Assembly (NCBI RefSeq): GCF_001425605.1
Contig: NZ_LMRG01000030.1
Location: forward strand, 1 to 64,000
DNA: 64,000 nucleotides
DNA from: Rhizobium sp. Leaf453
GTDB lineage: Bacteria; Pseudomonadota; Alphaproteobacteria; Rhizobiales; Rhizobiaceae
Reading direction: 5' to 3'
Made by a program: the position numbers and the translations under genes. The notes under the pieces were generated by a model, which saw only the letters and a program-made list of their open reading frames with translations, did no database searches and was not told the origin of the DNA. Of this stretch, positions 33,284 to 42,196 are shown in pieces (the stretch's first letter is position 1; every line of letters starts with the position of its first letter).

Positions 33284-34387
33284 ATGCGCCTGAATTTGGA
33301 AAAACTTGATCAGGCGTTGGATCGCTCTGTGGAAGCGGCTCTCGATCCGGCATTGTGGCCGGATGTTCTGGACAGGGTCGTGTCGGCAACCGGCTCGTTT
33401 GGTGCCAATATCATTTCCACGATTTCCAGGTCCCCCGATACTGTTATCTCAACCGACAGCCTGAAGCCCGCTTTTGCCCAATATTTCGCGGATGGTTGGC
33501 ATATCAATGACTATCGCTTGAACGGTGTTCCTCTGCTGCAACGGAAGGGAACGGCGCGCGAGCAGGAATATGCTCCGCGCGACGAATTCGAGCGGCATGA
33601 TTTCTATCGATACCAAGCCAAGTACGGGATCGGCAAAAGCTGCCTCATCGGCCTTTCCGCGCCGGGTGAATTGGTTGCTCTGGCCCTGCACCGCAAGCTG
33701 GATTCGGATTTCTATAGCGATGAGGAAGCAGACATCCTCCAGCGGGTTGGCCAGCGCGTCGGAGCGTCCGTGGCGATCGCGCGGGCCATGTCGAACAGCA
33801 AGGTTAGCGGCATGGTCGAGGCGTTCACCATGGCCGGCGCTGCCGCCGTGTTCTTCGACAGGTTCTGCCGCGTGGCGGCCGTCACCGCCGCAGCCGAAAA
33901 GTGCTTCGGGAAAGAACTCGATGTCGCCGATGGACAGTTTCAGTCCCACATTCCCGGTATCCGGGCGGCGATCCAGAACCGGATGCAGGCCGTCATCGAC
34001 AAGCGGTGGCTGGGGATGAAAGCCTTCTCAGGTCCTTTGGTGGTAAGGCGATTGAATGCAGGACCGCTCTCGGTCCATGTGCAGCGGCTTGGTGGCCACC
34101 TGCCCGATCTGTTCGCGCATTCGGTCGGAGTCTGCCTGATTGACGGCGGCGAACAGAAGCCCAAGCAGGCCCCGCAACATATCCGCAAACTCCTCGGTCT
34201 CACGGCCTCCGAGGCGGCCATCGCCGCATTGATTTCACAGGGCATGACGTTGCGGGAAATCGCCGACCGGAAGGGGATTGCTTACGAGACAGTCCGCGCG
34301 CACCTGCGTTCGATCTTCGGCAAGACAGGCACGAAACGTCAGGCAGAACTCGTGACACTGTTGAACCATCTCAATGTCATGCAATGA
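33284..34387 (+). CDS. LuxR-type transcriptional regulator
   Basis: This is a 367-residue regulator. The first 290 residues have no domain I can name beyond a weak GAF/autoinducer-like fold, and the C-terminal helix-turn-helix is LTASEAAIAALISQGMTLREIADRK followed by ETVRAHLRSIFGKTGTKRQ (about residues 305-360), the GerE/LuxR pattern. No receiver domain or acyl-homoserine-lactone motif (WxxxD) was recognised, so it is probably not a quorum-sensing protein. A 174-base A/T-rich gap separates it from dppF, and its target is unknown. Confidence 0.8.
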   Translation: MRLNLEKLDQALDRSVEAALDPALWPDVLDRVVSATGSFGANIISTISRSPDTVISTDSLKPAFAQYFADGWHINDYRLNGVPLLQRKGTAREQEYAPRDEFERHDFYRYQAKYGIGKSCLIGLSAPGELVALALHRKLDSDFYSDEEADILQRVGQRVGASVAIARAMSNSKVSGMVEAFTMAGAAAVFFDRFCRVAAVTAAAEKCFGKELDVADGQFQSHIPGIRAAIQNRMQAVIDKRWLGMKAFSGPLVVRRLNAGPLSVHVQRLGGHLPDLFAHSVGVCLIDGGEQKPKQAPQHIRKLLGLTASEAAIAALISQGMTLREIADRKGIAYETVRAHLRSIFGKTGTKRQAELVTLLNHLNVMQ

Positions 34388-34421
34388 GGTGGGGCAAACT
34401 CTTCACCGGCGGGAAACTGCT

Positions 34422-34727
34422 TCACTCCGGAAGGCCTGACGCCTGCAATTCACGCTGAATGCGCTCCTGAAGCGCGTCCGCGACGGCCTGCAAAAATTCC
34501 TTTCGGCGGCTGTCGAGCGTCACCTCGGCATCATACTGCAACGGCTCGCGAATTCTTTCCATGAATCCCGTGTGGTCAAACCGATCGGAAGCAACGTTGA
34601 CTTCGACTTCATTCGTGAAGTGAGCAACCAGAGGCTCCAGGGCGAGGTCAGCATCTTTCTGATACTGGATGGCCATATGCTGAGCGAGCTTGCGCATCTG
34701 GATGTATGGGCCAAATTCAGTGCTCAC
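34422..34727 (-). CDS. Unrecognised 101-residue protein
   Basis: I do not recognise a family. The product is a soluble, acidic, mostly helical protein (EPLVAHFTNEVEVNVASDRF in the middle, many charged residues, no cysteine). The start is GTG 34727 with AGGAGAG seven bases upstream, a good ribosome-binding site. It is convergent to the LuxR-type gene with a 34-base gap and lies 106 bases from tRNA-Arg. It may be a real but poorly conserved rhizobial gene. Confidence 0.6.
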   Translation of the reverse strand: MSTEFGPYIQMRKLAQHMAIQYQKDADLALEPLVAHFTNEVEVNVASDRFDHTGFMERIREPLQYDAEVTLDSRRKEFLQAVADALQERIQRELQASGLPE

Positions 34728-34833
34728 TCAACTCTCCTGTGAATTCGAAGCGTGGAACCCGTAAGTATATAGCCGATAGCGATGCCGCAAGGATGCAGGG
34801 GAAATGTCTTTTCAACGATTTGATCGAATTTAA

Positions 34834-34910
34834 TGGCGCACCCGACAGGATTCGAACCTGTGACCTTTGGAATCGGAATCCAACACTCTATCCAGCTGAG
34901 CTACGGGTGC
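34834..34910 (-). tRNA. tRNA-Arg (anticodon CCG)
   Basis: The minus strand folds as a 77-base tRNA with encoded CCA. The acceptor stem is GCACCCG/CGGGTGC, the D-arm contains AGCTCAGCTGGATAGAGT, the anticodon stem is TTGGA/TCCAA with loop TTCCGAT (anticodon CCG), and the T-loop is GGTTCGAATCC. It reads CGG codons. No integrase or attachment repeat was found next to it. Confidence 0.97.
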
Positions 34911-35125
34911 ATCCGCGACGGGCAGGGCCGTCGAAGCAGGCTGTGACCGGTTCATAGCCCAGGTCGGGCAGCGCTTCAATGGTCAATGCGCATCCTGCAA
35001 AGGAAATTGCGGCATGCGGTTGTTTTTCCGAGGAGAACGGCAGGCGGACAGCGGAGGCGTCGCTTTCGGGAGGGAGGGGAAGGCGGTCGGTGTTCGCAGA
35101 CAGCGTGCAGCAATGTGCATGGCCA

Positions 35126-35157
35126 ACGAAAAATGCCGCGCCTTGAGAGCGCGGCAT
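35126..35157 (-). terminator. Terminator of the xylose transporter operon
   Basis: ATGCCGCG and CGCGGCAT form a perfect 8-bp stem with a 9-base loop (35133-35157). On the minus strand it is followed by TTTTTCG, a short T-run, so it ends leftward transcription from xylG. It lies 27 bases after the xylG stop. Confidence 0.85.
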
Positions 35158-35183
35158 CGATGGCTTGTTGATGCCCGTTTGCG

Positions 35184-35969
35184 TCAGGCCGTCTGCATGG
35201 CGCCCGGGCCGGGGATGGCCTTGGGCGGCACCTTGCCGAGGATGATCATGCCGAGGACTTCGTCCTTGGTGACATCTTCGGTGCGGGCATGGCCGACGAC
35301 CTGGCCGTTTTTCATCACCGAGACGCGGTCGGCGAGATCGAACACGTCGTGGATGTCGTGGCTGATCAGGAAGATGCCGATGCCTTCGCGCTTCAGCTGC
35401 TTGATCAGTTCGCCGACCTGTGCCGTTTCCTGCGGTCCCAATGCTGCCGTCGGCTCGTCCATGATCAGGATGCGGGCATCGAACAGGATGGCGCGGGCGA
35501 TGGCCACCGACTGGCGCTGACCGCCTGAAAGCGCTTTCACCGGCTCCTTGAAGCGGCGGAAGTTCGGGTTGAGGCGCCCCATGACCTCGCGAGCCTTGGC
35601 TTCCATCGCGACGTCGTCCAGCGTTCCCCAGGAGGTACGCAGTTCGCGGCCAAGATAGAGGTTGGCGGCGGCATCGACATTGTCGGCGACGGCGAGCGTC
35701 TGATAGATGGTCTCGATGCCGTATTTCTTGGCGTCGCGCGGATTGCTGATCTGGACTTCCTCGCCATTGATCAGGATTTCGCCACCGTCGCGCTTGTAGG
35801 CGCCCGAGAGGATCTTGATCAGGGTCGACTTGCCGGCGCCGTTGTGGCCCAGCAGAGCCACGACTTCGCCCGGATAGAGATCGACCGAAGCGTTATCGAC
35901 GGCGTGGATACCGCCGAAGGAGATGGAAATGTTCTTCATTTCCACCAGTGGAGTGCGTTTGTCCGTCAT
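35184..35969 (-). CDS. xylG: Xylose-type ABC transporter ATP-binding protein
   Basis: This is a 261-residue ATPase of the sugar (CUT2) type with a single nucleotide-binding domain: Walker [10 protein letters not shown], signature [16 protein letters not shown], Walker [14 protein letters not shown]-loop ISHDIHD. Most CUT2 ATPases are fused doubles of about 500 residues, but single-domain versions occur in rhizobial xylose and fructose systems (XylG, FrcA). ATG 35969 follows GAGGAG. It is the last gene of the xylF-xylH-xylG operon, 13 bases after xylH. Confidence 0.88.
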   Translation of the reverse strand: MTDKRTPLVEMKNISISFGGIHAVDNASVDLYPGEVVALLGHNGAGKSTLIKILSGAYKRDGGEILINGEEVQISNPRDAKKYGIETIYQTLAVADNVDAAANLYLGRELRTSWGTLDDVAMEAKAREVMGRLNPNFRRFKEPVKALSGGQRQSVAIARAILFDARILIMDEPTAALGPQETAQVGELIKQLKREGIGIFLISHDIHDVFDLADRVSVMKNGQVVGHARTEDVTKDEVLGMIILGKVPPKAIPGPGAMQTA

Positions 35970-35982
35970 TGTTCGAACTCCT

Positions 35983-37296
35983 CTACTTGGCTCGGCCGCG
36001 GTACACGGTGTCCAGCCAGACGGCCATGACCAGTACGATGCCGATGACGATGCTTTGCAGCGGCGTGTCGATGCGCAACAGCACCATGCCCGACTGCAGC
36101 GACTGCATGACGATGGCGCCGAGAACCGCACCGTAGATCGTGCCCATGCCGCCGGCAAGCGACGTGCCGCCGATGACGGCCGCAGCGATCGTGTACAATT
36201 CGTCGAGCGTGCCTTGAGCGTTGGTTGCGGCATTGAGGCGGGCGGTCGAGATCGCCGCCGCGATGGCGCAGAGCGCACCCATCAGGGCGAAGATGCGAAC
36301 CGTGACCCACCGGGTCTTGATGCCGGCCAGTTCTGCAGCCTCGGGGTTGCCGCCGATGGCGAAGACATAACGCCCGAAGCGGGTGCGGGTGGTGAGGAAG
36401 CTCATGGCAATGGCGATACCGACGGCCATCAGGACCGGGATGGCGATGCCGAGCGGGATCTGCAGTCCGCCCTCCGGCCATGGAATGTTATGCGCTTCGG
36501 CATATTTCTTGGCGAGGTTCACCGGCATGTAATAGCTGTTGAGCACCGCGACGGCGGCCAGAACCATGACGCAGCCGACGGCCGACAGGAAATATTCGGC
36601 CCACATCGGGCGCAGCGGAAAACCGAAGCGCTTGCGCTGCTTGCGCGAATTGATGATGGAGGCAACGATCACGAGGCAGGCGAGGACGCCGACGATCCAG
36701 CTTGCCGTTGCGCCGATCGAACCTTCAGCACCTCCACCCATCAGGCGGAATTTCGTGTCCATCGGTGCGACGGTCGCGCCGCTGATGACAAGGAACGCGC
36801 CGGCGCGCCAGATCAGCAGGCCGCCGAGGGTGACGATGAAGGCCGGGACGTTGAGAAATGCAATGATGAGCCCCTGAAACGCGCCGATCGCCGTGCCGAG
36901 CGCGATGCCGACGGCAAGCGCAATGATCCAGGTCGCCGGGTTGTCGAAGCCGATCAACGGCGGCAGGATCTTCACCTGGGTGATCGCCATGATCATGCCG
37001 ACGAAGCCGAGGATGGAGCCGACCGACAGGTCGATATTGCGGGTGACGATGACCAGCACCATGCCGGTCGCCATGACGGATACCGATGCAGCCTGAACCG
37101 TGAGGTTCCACAGGTTGCGCGGCGTCAGGAAAAGGCCGTCGGTGGTAATTTGAAAGCCGATCCAGATGATCAGCAGGGCGCCGATCATGCCGAGAAGGCG
37201 CGTATCGATCTCGGTTGCCTGCAGGAAACGCTGCAGGGCAGAGCCGTGCGTCTTCAGCGTGCTGCTGGAAGGTGTGGCAATGGTGGTGTTTGCCAT
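35983..37296 (-). CDS. xylH: Xylose-type ABC transporter permease
   Basis: This is a 437-residue inner-membrane permease with about ten hydrophobic segments. The length, longer than ribose permeases (about 320), and the insertion between segments around residues 215-270 ([14 protein letters not shown] onwards) match XylH. The signature [18 protein letters not shown] is the CUT2 permease loop. It follows xylF after a 213-base gap with strong hairpins and precedes xylG. Confidence 0.88.
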   Translation of the reverse strand: MANTTIATPSSSTLKTHGSALQRFLQATEIDTRLLGMIGALLIIWIGFQITTDGLFLTPRNLWNLTVQAASVSVMATGMVLVIVTRNIDLSVGSILGFVGMIMAITQVKILPPLIGFDNPATWIIALAVGIALGTAIGAFQGLIIAFLNVPAFIVTLGGLLIWRAGAFLVISGATVAPMDTKFRLMGGGAEGSIGATASWIVGVLACLVIVASIINSRKQRKRFGFPLRPMWAEYFLSAVGCVMVLAAVAVLNSYYMPVNLAKKYAEAHNIPWPEGGLQIPLGIAIPVLMAVGIAIAMSFLTTRTRFGRYVFAIGGNPEAAELAGIKTRWVTVRIFALMGALCAIAAAISTARLNAATNAQGTLDELYTIAAAVIGGTSLAGGMGTIYGAVLGAIVMQSLQSGMVLLRIDTPLQSIVIGIVLVMAVWLDTVYRGRAK

Positions 37297-37426
37297 TTCC
37301 TGATTACTCCCCCTTTATTGCTGTCTTCTGCTGCGCCGCGCGCCGGATGCCGCGTCGGGGCTTCAGCAGATATTATCACTGTTCCGCTGGGCAATGCCTC
37401 CGGGATCGACACGGATCGGGAGGGTC

Positions 37427-37471
37427 GCTTCTCGCATCGGAGAAGCGCCGCAACGGTGGTCGTTGCGGCGC
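37427..37471 (-). other. Tandem intercistronic hairpins between xylF and xylH
   Basis: Two stems lie side by side: GCTTCTC (37427-37433) with GAGAAGC (37440-37446), and GCGCCGCAAC (37445-37454) with GTTGCGGCGC (37462-37471), overlapping by two bases. On the minus strand neither is followed by a T-run, so they probably stabilise the xylF mRNA end or attenuate read-through. That would favour more binding protein than membrane components. Confidence 0.7.
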
Positions 37472-37509
37472 TCTCGACAGGACCTTAGATGCCCATGGTC
37501 AGGATCGGA

Positions 37510-38550
37510 TCAGTTGCAAACAGCAACGGTTCCAGCCTTGACGCCCTGGCAGGTTTCTTCCTTGGAGATCCAGCCGGCGTCGATGACGACGTTCAGGTTG
37601 TCTTTGGTGATCGGCTGCGGAGCGATGAAGAACGAGTTCATTTCGACGCCCTTCGGGCCGCCGGAGAACTTGACCGTGCCTTCCACAGCGTCGAGCGCTG
37701 CGCCGCCGGCCAGAGCCACGGCGATTTCACCTGCCTTCTTGCCGAGTTCGCGCGAGTCCTTCCAGACCGAAACGGTCTGCGTGCCGAGCGCGACACGGTT
37801 GAGGGCAGCCTTGTCACCGTCCTGACCCGAAACCGGTACCGAGCCTGCAAGGCCCTGGGCTTCGAGAGCGGCGACAACACCGCCGGCCATGCCGTCGTTA
37901 GACGACACGACGCCGTCGACCTTGTTGTCGTTGGCGGTCAGGAACTGTTCCATGTTCTTCTGGGCAGCTTCAGGCTTCCAGCCATCCGTGTAGGCTTCGC
38001 CGACGTTCTTGATCTTGCCGGCGTCAATGGCTTCCTTCAGGACTTCCATCTGTCCGGAGAAGAGGAAGTCGGCGTTCGGATCGGTCGAAGCGCCCTTGAT
38101 GAAGACATAGTTGCCTTCCGGCTTCACCTTGAACACTTCGCGGGCCTGCATGCGGCCGACTTCCTTGTTGTCGAAGGTGATGTAGTAGGCAGCCGGATTT
38201 TCGATCAGGCGGTCGTAGCCGACGACCGGGATACCTTCAGCAGCAGCCTTTTCAATGGCTGGGCCGATGGCTTCCGAATCCTGGGCGAGAACGATGATGG
38301 CGTTTGCCCCCTGGGCGATCAGCGACTCGATGTCGGTCAGCTGCTTGGCGGCGGATGCCTGTGCGTCAGCGGAGATGTACTTGTCGCCGGATGCTTCCAG
38401 CGCTGCCTTGATGGCGGCTTCGTCGGTTTTCCAGCGCTCTTCCTGGAAGTTCGACCAGGAAACGCCGACCACGAGGTCCTTGGCGTGCGCGACAGAGTGC
38501 AAGGATGCAATGATGGCAACGCCTGCCATCAGTTTCAAAACTGAATTCAT
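37510..38550 (-). CDS. xylF: Xylose-binding periplasmic protein
   Basis: This 346-residue solute-binding protein has a signal peptide (about residues 1-23, ending HSVAHAKD) and a mature domain beginning [21 protein letters not shown], which closely follows the XylF pattern. ATG 38550 has a GGAGG site five bases upstream; an upstream GTG-type extension is not convincing. It is the first gene of the xylF-xylH-xylG operon, divergent from the ROK repressor. D-xylose is the expected ligand; related pentoses are possible. Confidence 0.88.
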   Translation of the reverse strand: MNSVLKLMAGVAIIASLHSVAHAKDLVVGVSWSNFQEERWKTDEAAIKAALEASGDKYISADAQASAAKQLTDIESLIAQGANAIIVLAQDSEAIGPAIEKAAAEGIPVVGYDRLIENPAAYYITFDNKEVGRMQAREVFKVKPEGNYVFIKGASTDPNADFLFSGQMEVLKEAIDAGKIKNVGEAYTDGWKPEAAQKNMEQFLTANDNKVDGVVSSNDGMAGGVVAALEAQGLAGSVPVSGQDGDKAALNRVALGTQTVSVWKDSRELGKKAGEIAVALAGGAALDAVEGTVKFSGGPKGVEMNSFFIAPQPITKDNLNVVIDAGWISKEETCQGVKAGTVAVCN

Positions 38551-38641
38551 GAAGTCCTCCCAAGTGACCGCTGGCCGTCCATGCGAACCTCCCGCACAGC
38601 CCCCGGCCAGCCAATGTGCTGTCGCGAAACCCAAATGAGTT

Positions 38642-38662
38642 TTTTCTCGACAGTCGAGAAAA
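38642..38662. promoter_or_regulatory. 21-bp perfect palindrome at the xylF promoter (probable ROK operator)
   Basis: The arms TTTTCTCGAC and GTCGAGAAAA flank a single A and are perfectly complementary. On the minus strand it lies directly downstream of a TTGACA -35 (38691-38686) and its -10 region, so bound repressor would cover the start of transcription. It is 92 bases before xylF and 120 before the divergent ROK gene. Confidence 0.85.
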
Positions 38663-38781
38663 TAGATGTCAGAGTTTTAGAGGGCTGTCAACAAGGCTTT
38701 GAACAGGCACGTTGACACCCGGCAGATGCTTTGGGAGGAGCATGTGTTCGTGGGAATCATCGGCAGCAACAGGGATGCGCA

Positions 38782-40017
38782 ATGCTGACAAAATCCAGCA
38801 CCGAACTGGTGCGTCAGCAGAATAGCGCTTTGGTGCTTGCTACCCTCCGACGCATAGGATCGCTGTCTCATACCGACATTTCCGAACATACCGGCCTTGC
38901 GTCCGCGACCGTGTCGGCCATCACGGCGGACCTCGAGCGGATAGGCGTCATCGAGAAGGCGGAGCAGCAGGCGCATTCCGGCCGCGGTCGCCCGCGCGTG
39001 CTGTTCGCCCAGCGCCGGGAGAGTGGCTATCTCGTGGCCGTGCGGATTTCTTCTGACGCCGTTCAATATTCGCTGGTCGATTACGGCGGCCGGCTGATCG
39101 ACCGTTTCGAGGAGCCGCGCAATCATGGCGTTGCCGGCACGACTCACTTCGCTGCCGGCTTCCTCGATGCGCTGGATCGGCTCGTGCATCGCTCCCGGTT
39201 GGAGCGATCGCAGGTGCTGGCCGTTTCGATCAGCAGCAAGGGGACGGTCGATCCGGACGGTAAACGTCTCCTGTGGTCGCCGGTCTTCGGCGGCGAGCAG
39301 ATCGATTTCGTCGCATTGCTGGAGCCTGACTGGCGCGCGAAGGTGACCTTGAACAACGAGACGCTTCTTGTCGCTCAGGCCTTGGGGATGAAGGCGGATG
39401 CCGCTCAGGGGGGCGAATTTCGGGCGCTGGCGGCGCTGTCGCTCGGTCACAGCATCGGCCTTGGCGTCGCCCGCAAGGACCGGTTTGGGGAATTGGAGGT
39501 GACCGCGCCGAATTTCGGGCACATGCTGCATGCGGCCAATGGCTGTTTGTGCCGCTGTGGTTCCTTCGGATGCATCGAGGCGTCGGCGGGTTTCTACGGA
39601 ATCCTGCGCACGGCCTTCGAAGTGCCGCCGGACACGATTCCCGCCAAGTTCGTTCCGCTTGCCGAGATGGACAAGATCGCGAACAGCGCGCGACAGGGCA
39701 ACCGCATGGCTGCCTATGCCTTCCGGCAGGCCGGCATCGCGCTCGGCAATGGCCTGTCGCGTTTGCTCAGTCTTTATGACCGGATGCCGATCTCCATCAC
39801 GGGGCCGGGGACGCGTTATTTCGATCTCCTGCAACGGGGCATCGATGAGGGATTGGAGCAATCGCACGAGGTTCGTCTGCAGGGGCGTCCGGAAATCTCG
39901 GTGATCTTCGATGAGCAGCGACTGGTGTTCGACGGCCATCTCGACAGGGCGCTGACCGATATGGATCACGATATCGCCGCTTTCCGGCCGTTGCCGCAGA
40001 CTATCGATAGCCCTTGA
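38782..40017 (+). CDS. xylR: ROK-family repressor (XylR-like)
   Basis: This is a 411-residue ROK protein: an N-terminal winged helix (LVLATLRRIGSLSHTDIS and ATVSAITADLERIGVI, about residues 18-62) and a C-terminal sugar-kinase-like domain. The zinc motif is CLCRCGSFGCIE near residue 260; the kinase-type ATP motif is degenerate, as usual for regulators. ATG 38782 follows AGGGA. It is divergent from the xylose transporter and very likely binds the palindrome between them, releasing it when xylose is present. The gene symbol is by function and position. Confidence 0.85.
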   Translation: MLTKSSTELVRQQNSALVLATLRRIGSLSHTDISEHTGLASATVSAITADLERIGVIEKAEQQAHSGRGRPRVLFAQRRESGYLVAVRISSDAVQYSLVDYGGRLIDRFEEPRNHGVAGTTHFAAGFLDALDRLVHRSRLERSQVLAVSISSKGTVDPDGKRLLWSPVFGGEQIDFVALLEPDWRAKVTLNNETLLVAQALGMKADAAQGGEFRALAALSLGHSIGLGVARKDRFGELEVTAPNFGHMLHAANGCLCRCGSFGCIEASAGFYGILRTAFEVPPDTIPAKFVPLAEMDKIANSARQGNRMAAYAFRQAGIALGNGLSRLLSLYDRMPISITGPGTRYFDLLQRGIDEGLEQSHEVRLQGRPEISVIFDEQRLVFDGHLDRALTDMDHDIAAFRPLPQTIDSP

Positions 40018-40021
40018 AAAA

Positions 40022-40050
40022 CAAAAAAAGCCGGATCGAAACCCGGCTTT
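40022..40050 (-). terminator. Terminator between the ROK gene and idhA
   Basis: AAAGCCGG (40027-40034) and CCGGCTTT (40043-40050) form an 8-bp stem. On the minus strand the stem is followed by a long T-run (TTTTTTTGTTTTT), ideal for terminating idhA; on the plus strand it is followed by CTTTCC only. It therefore serves mainly idhA and may help the ROK gene. Confidence 0.88.
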
Positions 40051-40074
40051 CCTGATTGTCTGCTCAAGGCCCAC

Positions 40075-41070
40075 TCAGGCTTCAACGCGGATCTGGCGCT
40101 TTTCGGCGACCGACTTGACGGCCGCATCGGCGAGTGCAAGGGCGGCGAGGCCGTCGGCGCCGGACGGCGTGATCTTCGTGCCCTTTTCGATCGCGGAGAT
40201 GAAGCCGGCGATTTCGTTGGCATAGGCCTCGGTGTAACGGGTCATGAAGAAATCATGCAGCGGCGGACGGGTATAGCCGTCGCCATTGGCGATCTCGATC
40301 GAGACGGCGCGCTGGTTTTCAGCCGAGACGACACCCTTCGAGCCGTGCACTTCGATGCGCTGGTCATAGCCATAGGTGGCGCGGCGCGAGTTCGAGATGA
40401 TCGCCTGCTTACCCGATGCGGTTTCCAGGATGACAGAGACACTGTCGAAGTCGCCGGCCTTGCCGATTTCAGGATCGACGAGCACGGCGGCATGGGCGGT
40501 GACGGCAATCGGCTCTTCGCCGAGCAGGAAGCGGGCCATGTCGAAGTCATGGATCGTCATGTCGCGGAAGATGCCGCCGGAGCGCTTGATGTAATCGACG
40601 GGCGGTGCGCCCGGGTCGCGGGACGTGATCGTGACCATTTCGACATCGCCGATCTTTCCGTCGTCGATTGCCTTGCGCACGGCCATGAAATGCGGGTCGA
40701 AGCGGCGGTTGAAGCCGACCATCAGTTTGCCCTTGGTTTCCTCGACGACCTTCATGCACTCGCGCACGCGGCCGACATCGAGATCGATCGGCTTTTCGCA
40801 GAAGATCGCCTTTCCGGCACGGGCGAAACGTTCGATCAGGTCGGCATGGGTGTCGGTCGGCGTGCAGATCACGACCGCATCGATATCGTCGGCCTTTTCG
40901 ATGGCCTCGATCGTGCGGACGTCGCAGCCATACTGCTTGGCGATCGCGCTGGCGGCATCGGGAAACGCATCTGCCACGGCGACGAGAACCGAATCCGGGT
41001 TGCCGCTGACGGCCTTGGCGTGAACCTTGCCGATGCGGCCGGCGCCGAGAAGACCAAATCTGACAGTCAT
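40075..41070 (-). CDS. idhA: myo-Inositol 2-dehydrogenase
   Basis: This is a 331-residue NAD-dependent dehydrogenase of the Gfo/Idh/MocA family. The Rossmann start is GLLGAGRIGKVHA, and the catalytic lysine is in CEKPIDLDVG. The segment TIHDFDMARFLLGEEP is the family motif with the acidic and histidine residues that bind inositol. It oxidises myo-inositol to 2-keto-myo-inositol, the first step of inositol catabolism. In rhizobia idhA is often apart from the iol operon, and here an IolR-type motif lies upstream. It stands alone next to the xylose genes. Confidence 0.9.
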   Translation of the reverse strand: MTVRFGLLGAGRIGKVHAKAVSGNPDSVLVAVADAFPDAASAIAKQYGCDVRTIEAIEKADDIDAVVICTPTDTHADLIERFARAGKAIFCEKPIDLDVGRVRECMKVVEETKGKLMVGFNRRFDPHFMAVRKAIDDGKIGDVEMVTITSRDPGAPPVDYIKRSGGIFRDMTIHDFDMARFLLGEEPIAVTAHAAVLVDPEIGKAGDFDSVSVILETASGKQAIISNSRRATYGYDQRIEVHGSKGVVSAENQRAVSIEIANGDGYTRPPLHDFFMTRYTEAYANEIAGFISAIEKGTKITPSGADGLAALALADAAVKSVAEKRQIRVEA

Positions 41071-41435
41071 GTTACATCTCTTTTGTCGAGCGGCGGTCGC
41101 CGCGATGGGACGGGGTGATGACGCTCACTCCGGACAAGCGTTGTGGAATAGAGGTTGGGCTCGTCGCTTTTTTCAAGCCGTCGAACGCTTTGCTGCCGGC
41201 AAGCGCAATGGTCTCTCTCCCGATCCATCTTCATCCGATCCGGGTGCTCCTGACACCGGTTTGAATCGGAATGAAAAGTAGAAATTTGTTATTTTCGGAA
41301 TATTTATTCCATTTCAGACGCTGTCGTCAAGCTGTTAAAACCGCGCTCCCCTTGCGGCGGGCATCTTTTTAGACATAAAGCTGTTGCCCTGACACCCGGC
41401 CGTGACGGACCGGTCTACACCGAGGATATTTCCGC
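41071..41435. other. 365-bp intergenic region between idhA and the DUF3329 gene
   Basis: This is the shared upstream region of the leftward idhA and the rightward small membrane protein gene. It holds the IolR-type motif at 41297-41310 within an A/T-rich stretch (41275-41330) that looks like a promoter. Bases 41341-41420 are a GC-rich leader. I saw no ORF or strong hairpin. Confidence 0.6.
41297..41310. promoter_or_regulatory. IolR-type operator (GGAA-N6-TTCC)
   Basis: GGAATA-TT-TATTCC is a perfect 14-bp palindrome matching the GGAA-N6-TTCC motif reported for the inositol repressor IolR in Sinorhizobium meliloti. It lies 227 bases upstream of idhA. Repression of idhA by IolR is therefore likely; the long distance suggests a long leader. 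Confidence 0.65.
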
Positions 41436-41666
41436 ATGATGATGAAGTTCATTGATCCGGACCACCCGTTCTACAAGCCGCTTTGGGTCCGGCTGCTGAT
41501 CGTCATCTTCTGTTCTGCCTGGACGGCGGTTGAGTTCTATAATGGCGAGAACACCTGGGGCATGATCTTCCTCGCGGTCGCGGCCTATACGGCCTGTGTC
41601 CTGATCATCTTCTACAAGCCGAAGACAGAGACAGTCGAAGAGGTGAAACCCGACGATCCGGCCTGA
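41436..41666 (+). CDS. Small DUF3329-type membrane protein
   Basis: This is a 76-residue inner-membrane protein with two hydrophobic segments (about residues 18-34 and 41-60) and a charged, proline-containing C-terminus. The start MMMKFIDPDHPFYKPLWVR is the pattern seen in small DUF3329 proteins of rhizobia. GAGGA lies about 12 bases before the ATG. Function is unknown. It is convergent to the J-domain-like gene with a five-base gap. Confidence 0.75.
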   Translation: MMMKFIDPDHPFYKPLWVRLLIVIFCSAWTAVEFYNGENTWGMIFLAVAAYTACVLIIFYKPKTETVEEVKPDDPA

Positions 41667-41671
41667 CGGGA

Positions 41672-42142
41672 TCAGGCGACCCGGGCAATCCGCAGGCGCC
41701 GTAGGGCCTCGTCGATCAGCATGTTGGCGATCTTCATGCGCATCGTGGCATTGGCGCGGAAATCCGGATGGTGGCGATCGGGATGGTTGTCTGCTGCAAA
41801 GGTTCGGCGCTTGTCTGCGAGGCTTTGTAGAGTTTCGCCTTCCGCTATCCCCAGATCGGTGGCGATCTCGTCCGGGCGAACGCGCTTCAGATGATCCGGC
41901 ATCACGGGAGCGGGCAGGGGTTTCGGCGGGGCGAGCATGTCGTCGCCCGCCATGTCGAAATAGGCGCGTTGGACCGCACTGCTGTCCGCCAACCCCGCCG
42001 ACGGCGTGACATTGCCGACGAAGCCGGCATTGAGGCCGCGAATGGACGGGGACACTGCCTGCTCGTCGCGAGCAGCCTCTTCCTCATCTTCTTCCGCTTT
42101 CAATCGCTCCAGCACCGACTGGAACACCGACATACCGAACAT
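41672..42142 (-). CDS. J-domain-like protein, 156 residues
   Basis: This soluble protein has an acidic N-terminal region, a proline-rich linker (PPKPLPAPVMPDH, about residues 72-86) and a C-terminal region that looks like a degenerate DnaJ domain, with NHPDRH in the place of the HPD motif (residues 119-124) followed by the helix MRMKIANMLIDEALRRL. It lacks zinc fingers. GGAGACGG precedes ATG 42142. A J-domain would recruit an Hsp70 partner, but this is inference from one motif. It is not clearly in an operon with its neighbours. Confidence 0.7.
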   Translation of the reverse strand: MFGMSVFQSVLERLKAEEDEEEAARDEQAVSPSIRGLNAGFVGNVTPSAGLADSSAVQRAYFDMAGDDMLAPPKPLPAPVMPDHLKRVRPDEIATDLGIAEGETLQSLADKRRTFAADNHPDRHHPDFRANATMRMKIANMLIDEALRRLRIARVA

Positions 42143-42196
42143 GGCCGTCTCCGTTCTCGGTTGATGTCAGAGCATATCAAGGTTTTGCGGGCCTGA

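Noticed and set aside
34834-34910. tRNA-Arg as an integration site for a genomic island
   Set aside because: No integrase, no repeat of the tRNA 3' end and no change in gene character were found on either side.
34888-35157. 89-residue minus-strand frame next to the tRNA
   Set aside because: It overlaps the tRNA-Arg gene and the xylG terminator and has no conserved character.
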